From NCBI GenBank assembly GCA_963921825.1, contig OY997592.1, forward strand, positions 59,974,336-60,038,335: a DNA stretch of 64,000 nt. The letters are read 5' to 3'. Positions 11,914 through 21,901 of this stretch are shown one piece after another (the first letter of the stretch is position 1; each line of letters begins with the position of its first letter). The translations under genes and the position numbers were made by a program. The DNA is from Erodium maritimum. Lineage: Eukaryota; Streptophyta; Magnoliopsida; Geraniales; Geraniaceae. The notes beneath the pieces were generated by a model. That model saw only the letters and a list, made by a program, of their open reading frames with translations, ran no database searches and was not told the origin of the DNA.

Positions 11914-12190
11914 GGTTGGCCCTGTGGGCGTATTTTTAAACTTGATGGCCCGGTGGGCGTGTTTTTAAATTTGGTTGGCCCTGTGGGCGTGTGTTGAATT
12001 GGTTGGCCCTGTGGGCGTGTGTTGAATTGGTTGGCCCTGTGGGCGTATTTTTAAACTTGATGGCCCGGTGGGCGTGTTTTTAAATTTGTTGGCCCGGTGG
12101 GCGTGTGTTTAAATTGGTTGGCCCGATGGGCGTGTTTTGAAATTTGTCGGCTCGGTGGGCGTGTTTTGATTTTGGTTGGCCTTGTCGGCT
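11914..12190 (+). repeat. Tandem leader repeats, TTGGCCCTGTGGGCGTGTGT type
   Basis: About nine imperfect copies of a unit of roughly 30 bp (GGCCC[TG]GTGGGCGT followed by an AT-rich spacer such as TTTTAAA or GTTGAATT). The array starts left of the nested solo LTR at about 9010. The following 12190-12530 is leader sequence with no repeat or gene I can name. Confidence 0.75.
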
Positions 12191-12529
12191 TATGATTGAG
12201 GTTGGGTGACTTGAATTTGTATGTGAGTCGTTGTGCGTGTGTTTGTTAAATTGGTGGTCGAGCGTGTGTGTCGCTTAAGGCTATTTTTAGGGTCCGTGAT
12301 TCCTGTCTTGTTCCACCGTCTTGATTGTGCAGTTTGAGTGTTGGTTTTGCGTGGTTGTGTTCACAGTTGTGTTGGTTGTAGAGGTCGTAAGTTCGGTGTT
12401 AAAAGGTGAGGTCTTGGGTTCGAGACTCATCAATAACCTACGGTAGTGATACAGCGCCTCGGTGTGAGAGTATCACCATACGGAGAGGGGTTAAGGTTGA
12501 TGCGTTGCGGCGCCATACGAACTAGGTTT

Positions 12530-12960
12530 CCCCTATGTGAACGGGTGTTCGAGGTTTCCCTCGCGTGAACAGGTGGTTTGAGGTTTCCTTCACGTGAGTG
12601 GGTTATTCGAGGTTTCCCTCGCGTGAACGGCGGTTTGAGGTTTCCTTCACCTGAGTGGGTTATTTGAGGTTCCCTACATGATCAAGTAACCAGGGTATTG
12701 AGGTTGTGAGCAATAGTGGCTTGCTTAGTTGAGAACGTGATCCCCGTTTGAGGTTTCCCTTATGTGATCGGGTAATTGGAGTATTGATATTGTGAGCAAC
12801 GGTGTTGGCTTAGTTGAGAATGTGATCCCCGTTTGAGGTTTCCCTACGTGATCGGGTAATTGGGGTATTGAGGTTGTGAGCAATAGTGGTTTGCTGAATT
12901 GAGAACATAATCCCCGTTTCGAGGTTTCCCGTACTTGAGAGAGTATTTGAGGTATCAATA
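12530..12960 (+). repeat. Two-level tandem repeat in the retroelement leader
   Basis: First a ~30-bp unit around GAGGTTTCCCTCGCGTGAAC and GAGGTTTCCTTCACGTGAG, about five copies. Then about three copies of a ~100-bp unit that holds GAGGTTTCCC, GTGATCGGGTAATTGG, GGTATTGAGGTTGTGAGCAA and GAGAACGTGATCCCCGTTT. The long unit includes the short one, so it probably arose by expansion of it. No coding function is apparent. Confidence 0.75.
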
Positions 12961-13099
12961 GCTTGGGCAGTGTGACGTTTTGGTATCAGGTTTTGAGGTA
13001 GTGGTTTGCCCTTGTTAGATTGGTAAGTCGTTAGTTCTTTACTAGTATGCCATAATCGAAAGGGTGTCCATGGAGGTGAGCAGAACGCTCATCCCCTTT

Positions 13100-13692
13100 A
13101 CTACTTTTCCCGCAGGGGACGAGTAGCGAATACTGGTTTGGTTGCGGAAAGTTATAAGTAAATGCATAAAGGATCGTGTGAGGGTTGTGCTATACCTTAG
13201 CGGTGTGACTAATGGAGTGGTTGTTCGGTCTCTGATTTGGGCGTCGTTTTTAGTGGATATCGGGGCGTCACACTCATTTGTTTCGTCGAGTTGTGCTGAG
13301 ATGTTGGGGCTGAGTTAAGAGCCGTTGAGTCCACCCCTGCGTCTGGACACGCCGGTTGGGGGTGGTGTGGTGTTGACTAGGGTCTGTCGTGCCTGCGGAG
13401 TTAGAGAAGCGAACCAATACAGGAGGTTCGAGAGAGGGCTCAAGAGACCTAATGTTGGATCGAGTCCTCACCCCGAGGATTCGGGTATGTTCGGAGTTGG
13501 TAGGCACGACGACGGTAGAGGAGCGAGGTCTTAGAGAGACCGCGAGGTTCCGTGAGGTTCGGCAGCGACTGAGCTTGTGCGTGTATCCGTGGGAAGGATA
13601 CTTACGAAATGACAGCCTTTGACGTGATCCTGAGAATGGATTGGCCGGCGAAGTGCCGAGTCAATATCGACTGTTACTGGCGACGAGTGACG
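13100..13692 (+). mobile_element. Retroelement fossil: protease region
   Basis: Remnant of the aspartic protease of the host Tekay-like element. The GASHSFVSSSCAEMLG motif around 13265-13310 and a downstream MDWPAKCRVNIDCYWRR-like stretch near 13640-13680 are typical of Ty3/Gypsy pol. It is broken. The gag part is not recognisable upstream. The preceding 12961-13100 carries a diverged copy of the LTR hairpin block. Confidence 0.75.
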
Positions 13693-13697
13693 GTGTC

Positions 13698-16600
13698 TGT
13701 CACGCCCCGATTTCAGTAAACCGAACTCGGGACGCGAACGTTTAGAATAAGAAAACACTTTGCAAACATTTCCATTAAAACAATTTACAATAACAATTTA
13801 GTTCAACAAAGGATAATTACAAATCAACAAAAACGTCCCACAAGCGGACAAAAGGCGAGGTATCCGTCGCTAGACTAAAAAGACAAAACCCGGACTCCGC
13901 TCCTAGCTCCACAAGCTTCGAGAGCTCACCTAGTCCGTCCCACGAACGATACCTGTAGGAAAAGCAGCTAGGGGTGAGCGTTCGCTCACCACCACGAATA
14001 ACAGACTGACTACGGCATACTTAGCAGACAAAGCCGGTGACACCAACCACGACCCAAAAGACACACACACGACCAGTACCTTCCTCAACTGACTCAACAT
14101 TCGGACACGTGATGTAGACCTCACACTACGATTGACGACCTCCTCCAAGGACACGACTGACAACCACGCAATACCACACAAGATCGCAAAGGATCGCAAA
14201 CCAGCTGCCAAGAACGCCCTCCCGGGACTCTAACCCGGTCAGGCCAACCCAAGAATGCTGCAACTTACCGGGACTCTAACCCATAAGCCAGCCGGAAAAT
14301 ACTGCAACTTACTGGGACTCTAACCCATAAGCCAGCCGGAAAATGCTGCAACTTACTGGGACTCTAACCCATAAGCCAGCCAAGGTACGCTCACGAACCC
14401 AAACCACACACGCGCGGCCAGGACCCCTTTATTGACGGGCGGGCCCCCTACCCCGTCTGAACATGCAGACGCGTGTGCTCGTGGACCCCCGTTTCATGAA
14501 GCGGGCCCCCAACCTCAAGTAACCACAATCACAATCACAAGCAAGTTCAACAACCAGTAACAACGCAGGTTCAACACTCTCAGGCACTCATGGCCACCTA
14601 AGACACCAATAGAAAAACACGGACTCAACAGCCCCACAGGCATTCACGGCCTCCCAAGATACACCAATAGTAAAACTCGGACTCAACAGCCCCACGGGGA
14701 CTCACGGCCTCCCAAGACACCAACCATAAGACACGCTTGCAACTTACCGAGACTCTAACTCGTAAGCCAGCTAAAACACCAACAGTAAAGTACGGGCTCT
14801 CATGGCCACCCAAACACGAATAATAACACGGGCTCTCATGGCCACCCAAGACTCGACAATAATAATACGGGCTCTCAAGGCCACTCAAACTCGATAATAA
14901 ACACACGGGCTCTCAAGGCCACCCTACTCAACCGTAAATAACACACAACAACCTCCGGCATAAACGATGCCTCCAACAGTCCTAAGATAACTAGTTCCAC
15001 AAACAACCCCCGGGCATGGTCATATGCCTCCAGTAAATCAGCTAACGCTAAGTTCTCTGCTCCTACGACACTACTAAGTGTCACATGCATTTCCAGTAAT
15101 CACTACGTTCCCGTATCATGCTTTTCTGATAAACGCTACAAACCCCGCATCATGCTTTTCTAGTATTTAAAATAAACCTACTCAACCCACGACACCCCGG
15201 TGTCACATGCAAGTCTACTGTTAACTTTCCCTAATCAGGGCCGAGATCCGGCTACTTTTCCCTACCTCAACTGAAGAGCAACCGCTACGCTTCCTAGCTG
15301 CTGACGTTCTGGCTCGCTACCTCCGGGCTTCACTTCGATCGAAGCCAGACGCTAAGGATAACACGAAAGCCATAAATTAGAGGCGGTTCCCAGGTTAATC
15401 TAAAGGTCACGATTAAATCCGTCTAAAAACGACAATTGTCCTTTAAACTCGCGCAGGATAAAAGCGGGGTCACGGTGAATCGGGTTTGAGTACCGAGCAC
15501 CGAAACCGGTGCATGCGAGGCACGGTCCCAATGCACGAATCCCGAGGTCCGATTCAGCGGTCCGCTTTTGTTCCCTTTTAAACCCAAATAGCAGTTCATT
15601 TTACCCAAAGTTCTAGAGTCGTTCCTACATCCGATTAATAACCCTTTTTTTCAAAATAGAACGGTTTTTATTTTAAAACGAATTCCCTTTTTATTTCAAA
15701 TCTGATTCTGTTCCGATCTTTGAGCCCAAAATGAATTAGGTTCGGTTTTTGAACAACCGTCCCTAAATCCCGTTTACAGCTTAGATTCACAAAATTCCTC
15801 GATTTAAAACCGTTTTTAAAACCGACTTGATTTTAAGTCCTTTTTATTTTAAATCCCCTTTTTCTTAAATCGATTTTCGTTTACAACCTTTTCTTTCCAA
15901 AACCTTGATTCCGATTCCATCCAGAGCAGATCCAAAACCGTCTTTTATTATAATCTGATTTTGATTCAACAATTTCCCTTTTCGATTCAAAATCAGTTCT
16001 AAAACTTAAACGATTCTTTAGCAGGTTTAACCGACATAACTTCCCCCAATCAGATCCACATCGACTCGAATTTAACAACACGGGAAACCTTAAACGAGGG
16101 GCTCGGTTTGGAAACCGGCCGGCCACCGATGGAGACGCCGCCGGCGACCAAACCTCGTGGTGAGAATCTCACCGTGGAAGGCGAGGTGGTGGAGCACGGC
16201 GGAGGGAGAGGCGGTTGTGGTGGTCGTGGGCTCGGCGGGGCACTCCGCCTCAGATCCGGACGGGTCTCACCAGATCCGGCGAGATTGTCTAGGGTAGACA
16301 ATCCCGGCGCCGACGGGGGAAAGAGGCCGAGAGGGGTTCGACGTTGAACACGGCCGGAGACACTGAGTGAGGGCGGAGGTGGCTGTTCGGGCTCGGTGGT
16401 GGCAGAACGGAGCGGGGAAAGGAGACGGGGGCGGCGGCTTGACGGTGGCGTGGCCGTGAATCGGACGGAGGAGAAGACGGAGGCGAAGGGGAGGTCGGAG
16501 ACGGCCGAGCTCGGGCCCGGGACGGCCGGAATCGATGGCCGAGCTCGGGCTCGGGACGGCCGGAATCGATGGCCGGACTGGTGAGGGAGGTGAACGAAGA

Positions 16601-17011
16601 AGAAGGCGTGGAGGAGGGAGGTGGCGGCGGGACACGCCGTGGCCGGCGAGGTCGAGAGGAACCAGAGAGGGAGGAGGGTCGGACGTGGGAGGTGAGGGTC
16701 GCCGGAGCCGGGAGAGGGAGTGGTGGCGGCGGCGTGGTGGCTGGACGGGATCGAAGAAGGCGCAGCAGGAGTGGGGGAGGGTGAGGGTCGGCTGAGGTGA
16801 GGAAGGAGAAGAAGTGAGACTCAAAGGGTTGAAACCCTAAAAAGGGTCTTTATACCCTGGGCTTGGGCCGGGTCTGCTGGTTTGGGCCGGGTCTGGCCCG
16901 CCCGGTCCAGCCCTTTAATAAACATTTTTTTTTTTGCACTAGTTTCAAAAACCTACCTTAAGGTTTCCGGATTGCGTTTTAATACCCTTTTGAAGCGAAA
17001 CGGGTTTTACA
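13698..17011 (-). mobile_element. Solo LTR, reverse orientation, with perfect 5-bp target duplication
   Basis: It starts TGTCACGCCCCGATTTC and ends GGGTTTTACA on the plus strand, so it is a minus-oriented Tekay-type LTR. GTGTC flanks it at 13693-13697 and 17012-17016, and the pol sequence of the host element resumes on the far side. It carries the family hairpin at 13974-13989 and the conserved GAGGTAGGGAAAAG block in reverse at 15215-15268. Region 16100-16820 is very GC-rich and gives long proline- and arginine-rich frames on both strands, which I take as composition artefacts. No internal region remains. Confidence 0.87.
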
Positions 17012-17016
17012 GTGTC

Positions 17017-18300
17017 AACAGGCAACACGGAAGGTTCGTGTATTCTGGGCAGTAAGAGCGGAGTCCTCATGTCGGCATTAACCGCAGTGGAGGAAGTATC
17101 GGTCGTGCAGAGCCGAGAGTTACCGCGAGTGGTGTGCGAGTTTCTCGAGGTCTTTCCTGAGGAGTTGAGCGGGTTGCCACCAGATCGTGAGATGGGGTTC
17201 GGGATTGACCTGGTGCCGGGGACGGCAACGATATAGATGGCGCCTTACAGTTCGCGCCAGCCGAGTTGACCAAGCTGAAGCGTCAACTCAAGGAACTTTG
17301 GGAGAAGGGGTTTATCAGGCCGAGCGCATCGGCGTAGGGAGCGCAAGCACTCTTCGTGAAGAAGAAGAGTGGAGAGATTCGGATGTGCATCGACTACCGG
17401 AAGCTGAACCGGGCTACGGTGAAGAACCGATACCCGATGCCGAGAATTTCCGACTTGTTCGACCAATTGAGAGGGTCGACATGCTTCTCGAAGATCGATC
17501 TGTGATTCGGATGTTACCAGTTGCGAGTCCGAGAGGGGGACGTCGCAAAGACTGCGTTCTGGACACGCTAAGGGCATTGCGAGTCCTTGGTGATGCCTTT
17601 TGGACTGACGAACGCACCTGCAGCGTTCATGGATCTGATGAATATTATATTCTGGTCGTTCTTAAATCAATTTGCGGTGGATGTCGATACGACAGAGATT
17701 CAGGAGAGAGTTGTCGGCGGTGTTGACGCCGAGGGCTGGGATCGTCGTGCTAATTGGGAGTTACGGTATCACAGGGGGTTGTTCGTACCGTGTAACGGTG
17801 GAGGCGACGAACTGCGAGAGTCGCATTATTCGCGTCTGACAGTGCACGTGGGTAACACTAAGAGGAGCGCGACATCAGGAGGCTTATCTAGTGGATGGGG
17901 ATGCGGAGAGCGATCACGGAGTTAGTATCGCGGTGCCTCACTCGTCGGCAGATGAGAGCCGACAACAGTGTCTCGCTGGATTATTGCAACCACTGTGGGT
18001 TGCACAGTGGAAATGGGGGCACGTCACGATGGCTTTCGTGAGCGGTTAGCCGAGCTCACCTACAACAACAGCTTTCAGGCCAGTATCAGGATGGCACCAT
18101 TCTGAGCGTTGTATGGTAGGCCGTGTCGGTCGCCCGTGTGCGGGGCGGAAATGAGGAATGAGGATTTACTGGGTCTAGAACTGGACCGAGAGACAACTGA
18201 TTCAGTCGTGCCGAAGCGTGAGCGGTTGAAGACCGCGCAGAGTCGGCAAGAGCTATGCTGACAGACGGCGCCGACCTCTCGAGTCAGCAGTCGGTGACCA
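17017..18300 (+). mobile_element. Retroelement fossil: reverse transcriptase and integrase remnants
   Basis: Reverse transcriptase motifs are readable at about 17255-17640: the start of the domain, then [20 protein letters not shown] and [18 protein letters not shown]. From about 18040 an integrase C-terminal stretch reads AELTYNNSFQASIRMAPF and ERLKTAQSRQ, close to Tekay/Del integrases. RNase H and the integrase core are not recognisable between them. It is multiply broken. Confidence 0.8.
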
Positions 18301-21300
18301 TGTATCCCGGTCAACGCCAGTCAAACCGGCGAAAAACGGGAAAATTTAAAAAATTTGGACAGACACTTAAATGAACCTAAATTTGACCCCGAGGGTCATA
18401 CCGGACTTAAGTTGACCCCGATATCGACTAAAGTGAGTTCCGGGGGACTCAGGGAAACTTTCTGACCAATTTGGGAAAGGTTGACTTTTTGCTGGAAAAG
18501 TCAACCGAGCGACGTTTTGGTCCATTCGAGGTCCGTTTTGGATCCAAAAAGATTAGCCGTCGTCACAACGGTCTTAGTTGAGCCGTTTCCTTGTACCCCG
18601 TGAAGTTTCGTAATTTCTTGGAAAAAGTGCCCGTTCGGGGCCCGAGACGGCCGAATTTCGCGAATCTGACTGAAAAATATCTAGGAGATATTTTCCAAAA
18701 GGTGTGGGACCCACTTGCCACATGTCAATTATATGGTGGTGTTAGGTTTCTTGAACAAAACAAAGATGAGACTTGGAGGGTAGTTTTGTAATTAAATGAT
18801 AGGTTTGCTTTTAAAACAAAACAAAAAAGGAAGTGAAGAGTATGTTCTAGTCAAAGTTAGAAAAAAATGAGAGATTTAGAGAGAGAAAGTGGAGAGACGA
18901 AAGAGAAGGAGAAAAGGGAGAAAAAGAGAAGAAAGTTTGGGGGTTTTGCCATTTCTCGATCATCCGACCGGTGGATCGTCTCAACGATAGAAGAATCGAG
19001 TTCACACCGTCATTCTCTACGCTGAGCACCTAACCGATTTTCGTTTTGTTAAGTTCAAAAGTTAGGGTTTGGGTTAAAACTAGTAGTTTATGGATGTGTT
19101 GAAGTGTGGGGTTCGTGGGAGACGTTTTGGAGCGAAGTTGGAACGTTTTCCAGTGACCGGAGGCTCGGGGGAGCTCCGGCCAGCGTGTATGGTGGCTGGA
19201 CGGACTTGTAGGGTGGCTGGCCGGAGCTAGGACCGGCCGCCACCATGGTGAACCGGCCCTAGCCACCCACGACCAAAGATGGTCGGGTGGGGCCCACATG
19301 CTCGGGTATTCGGGTTTCGTGTTCGGGTGGTTTAGGACGTTCCCCAAGTAGTTAATCCACACCCGAAACGAATTTTGGAATTAAATTGTGAAAGTTATAA
19401 TTGACGGGTTTAGAAACTTTAAACGCGAATTAAATTACTCGGAAGTCGGAAATTGATTCTGTCGAGTGCATAGGAACGCTTGAATTGTTCTAAGACCGTA
19501 GAAACGAAAACAGGAATTTACGGAGCCCCAGAAGGACGTTTTCCAATCCCGGGAAGATTCGTCGGGTCGGGCAAAACGAGCCTTTCCGGGTCCATTATCG
19601 ACAATGTCGAGTAATTGGGAAGTTTGGGAGTGATCGACATTGTCAGGGTTACTTTTGGGCGTCAAGTTTATTAAAATTCAGTTTATGCCTGCAAGCTTAA
19701 AAGTGTTTTAAATTGTGTTCTTATTAGATCGTGCCACCGGCAGAGGAAAGGGAAAGCTAGGCGAGTGATCGAGATCACGCCGGAGCTTGATTGTGAGCTT
19801 TTGGGGAAAGCATACGAGGTAGGGAAAAGTAGCCGGATCTCGGCCCTGACTAGGGAAAGTTAACAGTAGAAATGCATGTGACACTTGGGTGTCGTGGGTT
19901 AAGTAAGTTTATCGAGTAATAGAAAGGCAGGCGACATCGGGTGGTGTCGTATGATACGGGAACGTATCGAACAATAGAAATGCATGTGAAACTTAGTAGT
20001 GTCGTAGGAGCAGTGAACTTATCGATATTAGAATTACTGGAGGCATCTGATTATGCCCAGAGGTTGATTGTTTAGTTTGTGTCTTGGGTGGCCATGAGAG
20101 CCCGTATTTTACTGTTGGTGTGTCTTGGGTGGCCATGAGTGCCCGTGGGGTTGTTGAACCCGTGTCTTTACTGTTGGTGTCTTGGGTGGCCATGAGTGCC
20201 CGTGGGGTTGTCGAGCCTGTGTCTTTACTGTTGGTGTCTTGGGTGGCCATGAGTGCCCGTGGGGTTGTTGAGCCCGTGTCTTTACTGTTGGTGTCTTGGG
20301 TGGCCATGAGTGCCCGTGGGGTTGTTGAGCCCGTGTCTTTACTGTTGGTGTCTTGGGTGGCCATGAGTGCATGTGGGGTTGTTTAGCCCGTGTCTTTACT
20401 GTTGGTGTCTTGGGTGGCCATGAGTGCACATGGGGTTGTTGAGCCCGTGTCTTTACTGTTGTTGTCTTGGGTGGCCATGAGTGCCCGTGGGGTTGTTGAG
20501 CCCGTGTCTTTACTGTTGGTGTCTTGGGTGGCCATGAGTGCACGTGGGGTTGTTGAGCCCGTGTCTTTACTGTTGTTGTCTTGGGTGGCCATGAGTGTCC
20601 GTGGGGTTGTTGAGCCTGTGTCTTTACTGTTGGTGTCTTGGGTGGTCATGAGTGCCCGTGGGGTTGTTGAGCCCGTGTCTTTACTGTTGGTGTCTAGGGT
20701 GGCCATGATTGCCTGTGGGGTTGTTGAGCCCGTGTTTTACTGTTGGTGTCTTGGGTGGCCATGAGTGCCTGTGGGGTTGTTGAGCCCGTGTTTTACTGTT
20801 GGTGTCTTGGGTGGCCATGAGTGCCTGTGGGGTGTTAAACTTGTGTTGTTACTGTTTGTTGAACTTTGGTTGTGATTGTGATTGTTATTGTGATTGCGTG
20901 GAGGTTGGCTGGCTTGCCTGACAGGGATCGGCAAAGTCAAGCATTCTTTGGCTATCCTGTCCTGACAGGGATCGGCAAGGTTGAGCATTCTTCGGCAATG
21001 GAGGGCTGCTCCCCTTCCGACTAGCTATCGGAAAAGTAGCTCGGTACATATCGCTAACAGGTCGACCGCCTGGCCTGACTGGGATCGGTAAAGTTGTGTG
21101 GGGCAGGCTCGAGCCCATCCGGTTAGCAACCGGCACTGAGCAGCTGGAGTTCGATCCTTTGTGATCTTGGGTGTTGCGTGGTTGTCTTTTGTGTATTTGG
21201 TGGAGGTCGTAATCGATGTGTCAGGTCTACATTACGTGTCCGAGTATTGGGTCGGTTGAGGAAAGTAACAGTGTGTGTGTCAGTCGGGTCACTTGAGTTG

Positions 21301-21450
21301 GGGAGAGTAGTCCCCGGTGTTGGGTTGTTGTTGGTGTTACCGACATAGTCTGCTAGTATGTCGTAGTCAGTCTGTTATCCGTGGTGGTGAGCGAACGCTC
21401 ACCCCTAGCTGCTTTTCCTACAGGTACTGGTCGCGGGACGGAGTAGGTGA
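18301..21450 (+). repeat. Right LTR of the Tekay-like element, partial
   Basis: Colinear with the left LTR from the CCCGGTCAACGCCAGTCAAAC motif onward, with only about nine differences in the first 1.8 kb. It includes the same GAGGTAGGGAAAAG block (19816) and hairpin (21387-21402). It carries three more 57-bp minisatellite units than the left LTR. It passes at about 21450 directly into LTR sequence of the next element, so it is incomplete and no right-hand target duplication can be read. Confidence 0.85.
20098..20832 (+). repeat. 57-bp minisatellite, about 13 units, in the right LTR
   Basis: Same unit as in the left LTR. Measured between the shared edges CCCGTATTTT and GTGTTAAAC, the array spans 731 bp against 560 bp on the left. 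The difference, 171 bp, is exactly three units. Confidence 0.92.
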
Positions 21451-21901
21451 GCTCGTCGGCGTCGAAGTATTCACACGGAGACGGGGCTGGAGAGGACGAC
21501 ATCGATGAGGATGGAAGGAGCTTGAGTGCGAGAGTGAGAGGTTGGAGGATCTGAGATGGGGAGAGGAGCGAGATCTGAGTTGGGAGAGAGAGAGGTTTCG
21601 AGGAAGGAGAAATGCGATCCTCGGTTCGCATGCACGGCTGGAGATGAAGAGATGATTGAAGGGATTAGGGTTGGACATTGGGCCTCGAGTGGCTTGGGCC
21701 TGGTCATGCGCGCGTGGGCGGGCTCGGCCCGTGCGTGTTGAGCAGACCTAGGTCTGAGCCAGCCAGGTCCAATGCTTCTTTCTCCCCTCTTTTCCCCTTT
21801 TTTTTTCTTTTTTTTTGCAAACGATTCAGAAATCGACTGGCTCCCCAACTCGACGACGTTCTCAACGATAAATTATCGAAATAAAATTTCAGGTCTTTAC
21901 A
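21451..21901 (-). repeat. Partial 3' LTR of the second Tekay-like element
   Basis: It matches 29690-30125: both contain TTCACACGGAGACGGGGCTG and end AAATTTCAGGTCTTTACA. The sequence GTCTACCCCCTTAAAGGAAT just right of it, read on the minus strand, is the usual polypurine end of Tekay/Del elements. Confidence 0.82.

Larger units (their letters stand above)
5402..21450 (+). mobile_element. Ty3/Gypsy Tekay/Del-like retroelement fossil with nested solo LTRs
   Basis: Parts in order: left LTR 5402-8644, tRNA-Met primer site 8648-8659, leader, nested solo LTR 9046-11913, leader repeats, protease remnant about 13.2-13.7 kb, nested reverse solo LTR 13698-17011, reverse transcriptase and integrase remnants 17017-18300, and a partial right LTR 18301-21450. 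The element sits in the Harbinger transposase. The coding part is broken in many places (well over ten) and much shorter than a full gag-pol. The two LTRs are nevertheless nearly identical, about 0.5% different over the first 1.8 kb and more in the last 0.6 kb, which suggests an age under roughly one million years at common plant rates (inference). Assignment to Tekay/Del rests on the primer site, the TGTAA...GGGGCGTGACA LTR ends and pol motifs. Confidence 0.85.

Noticed and set aside
16267-16824. 185-codon proline- and serine-rich frame on the minus strand
   Set aside because: It lies in the GC-rich part of a solo LTR, has overlapping frames on the other strand and no family resemblance. Likewise 29088-30203 in the other LTR.
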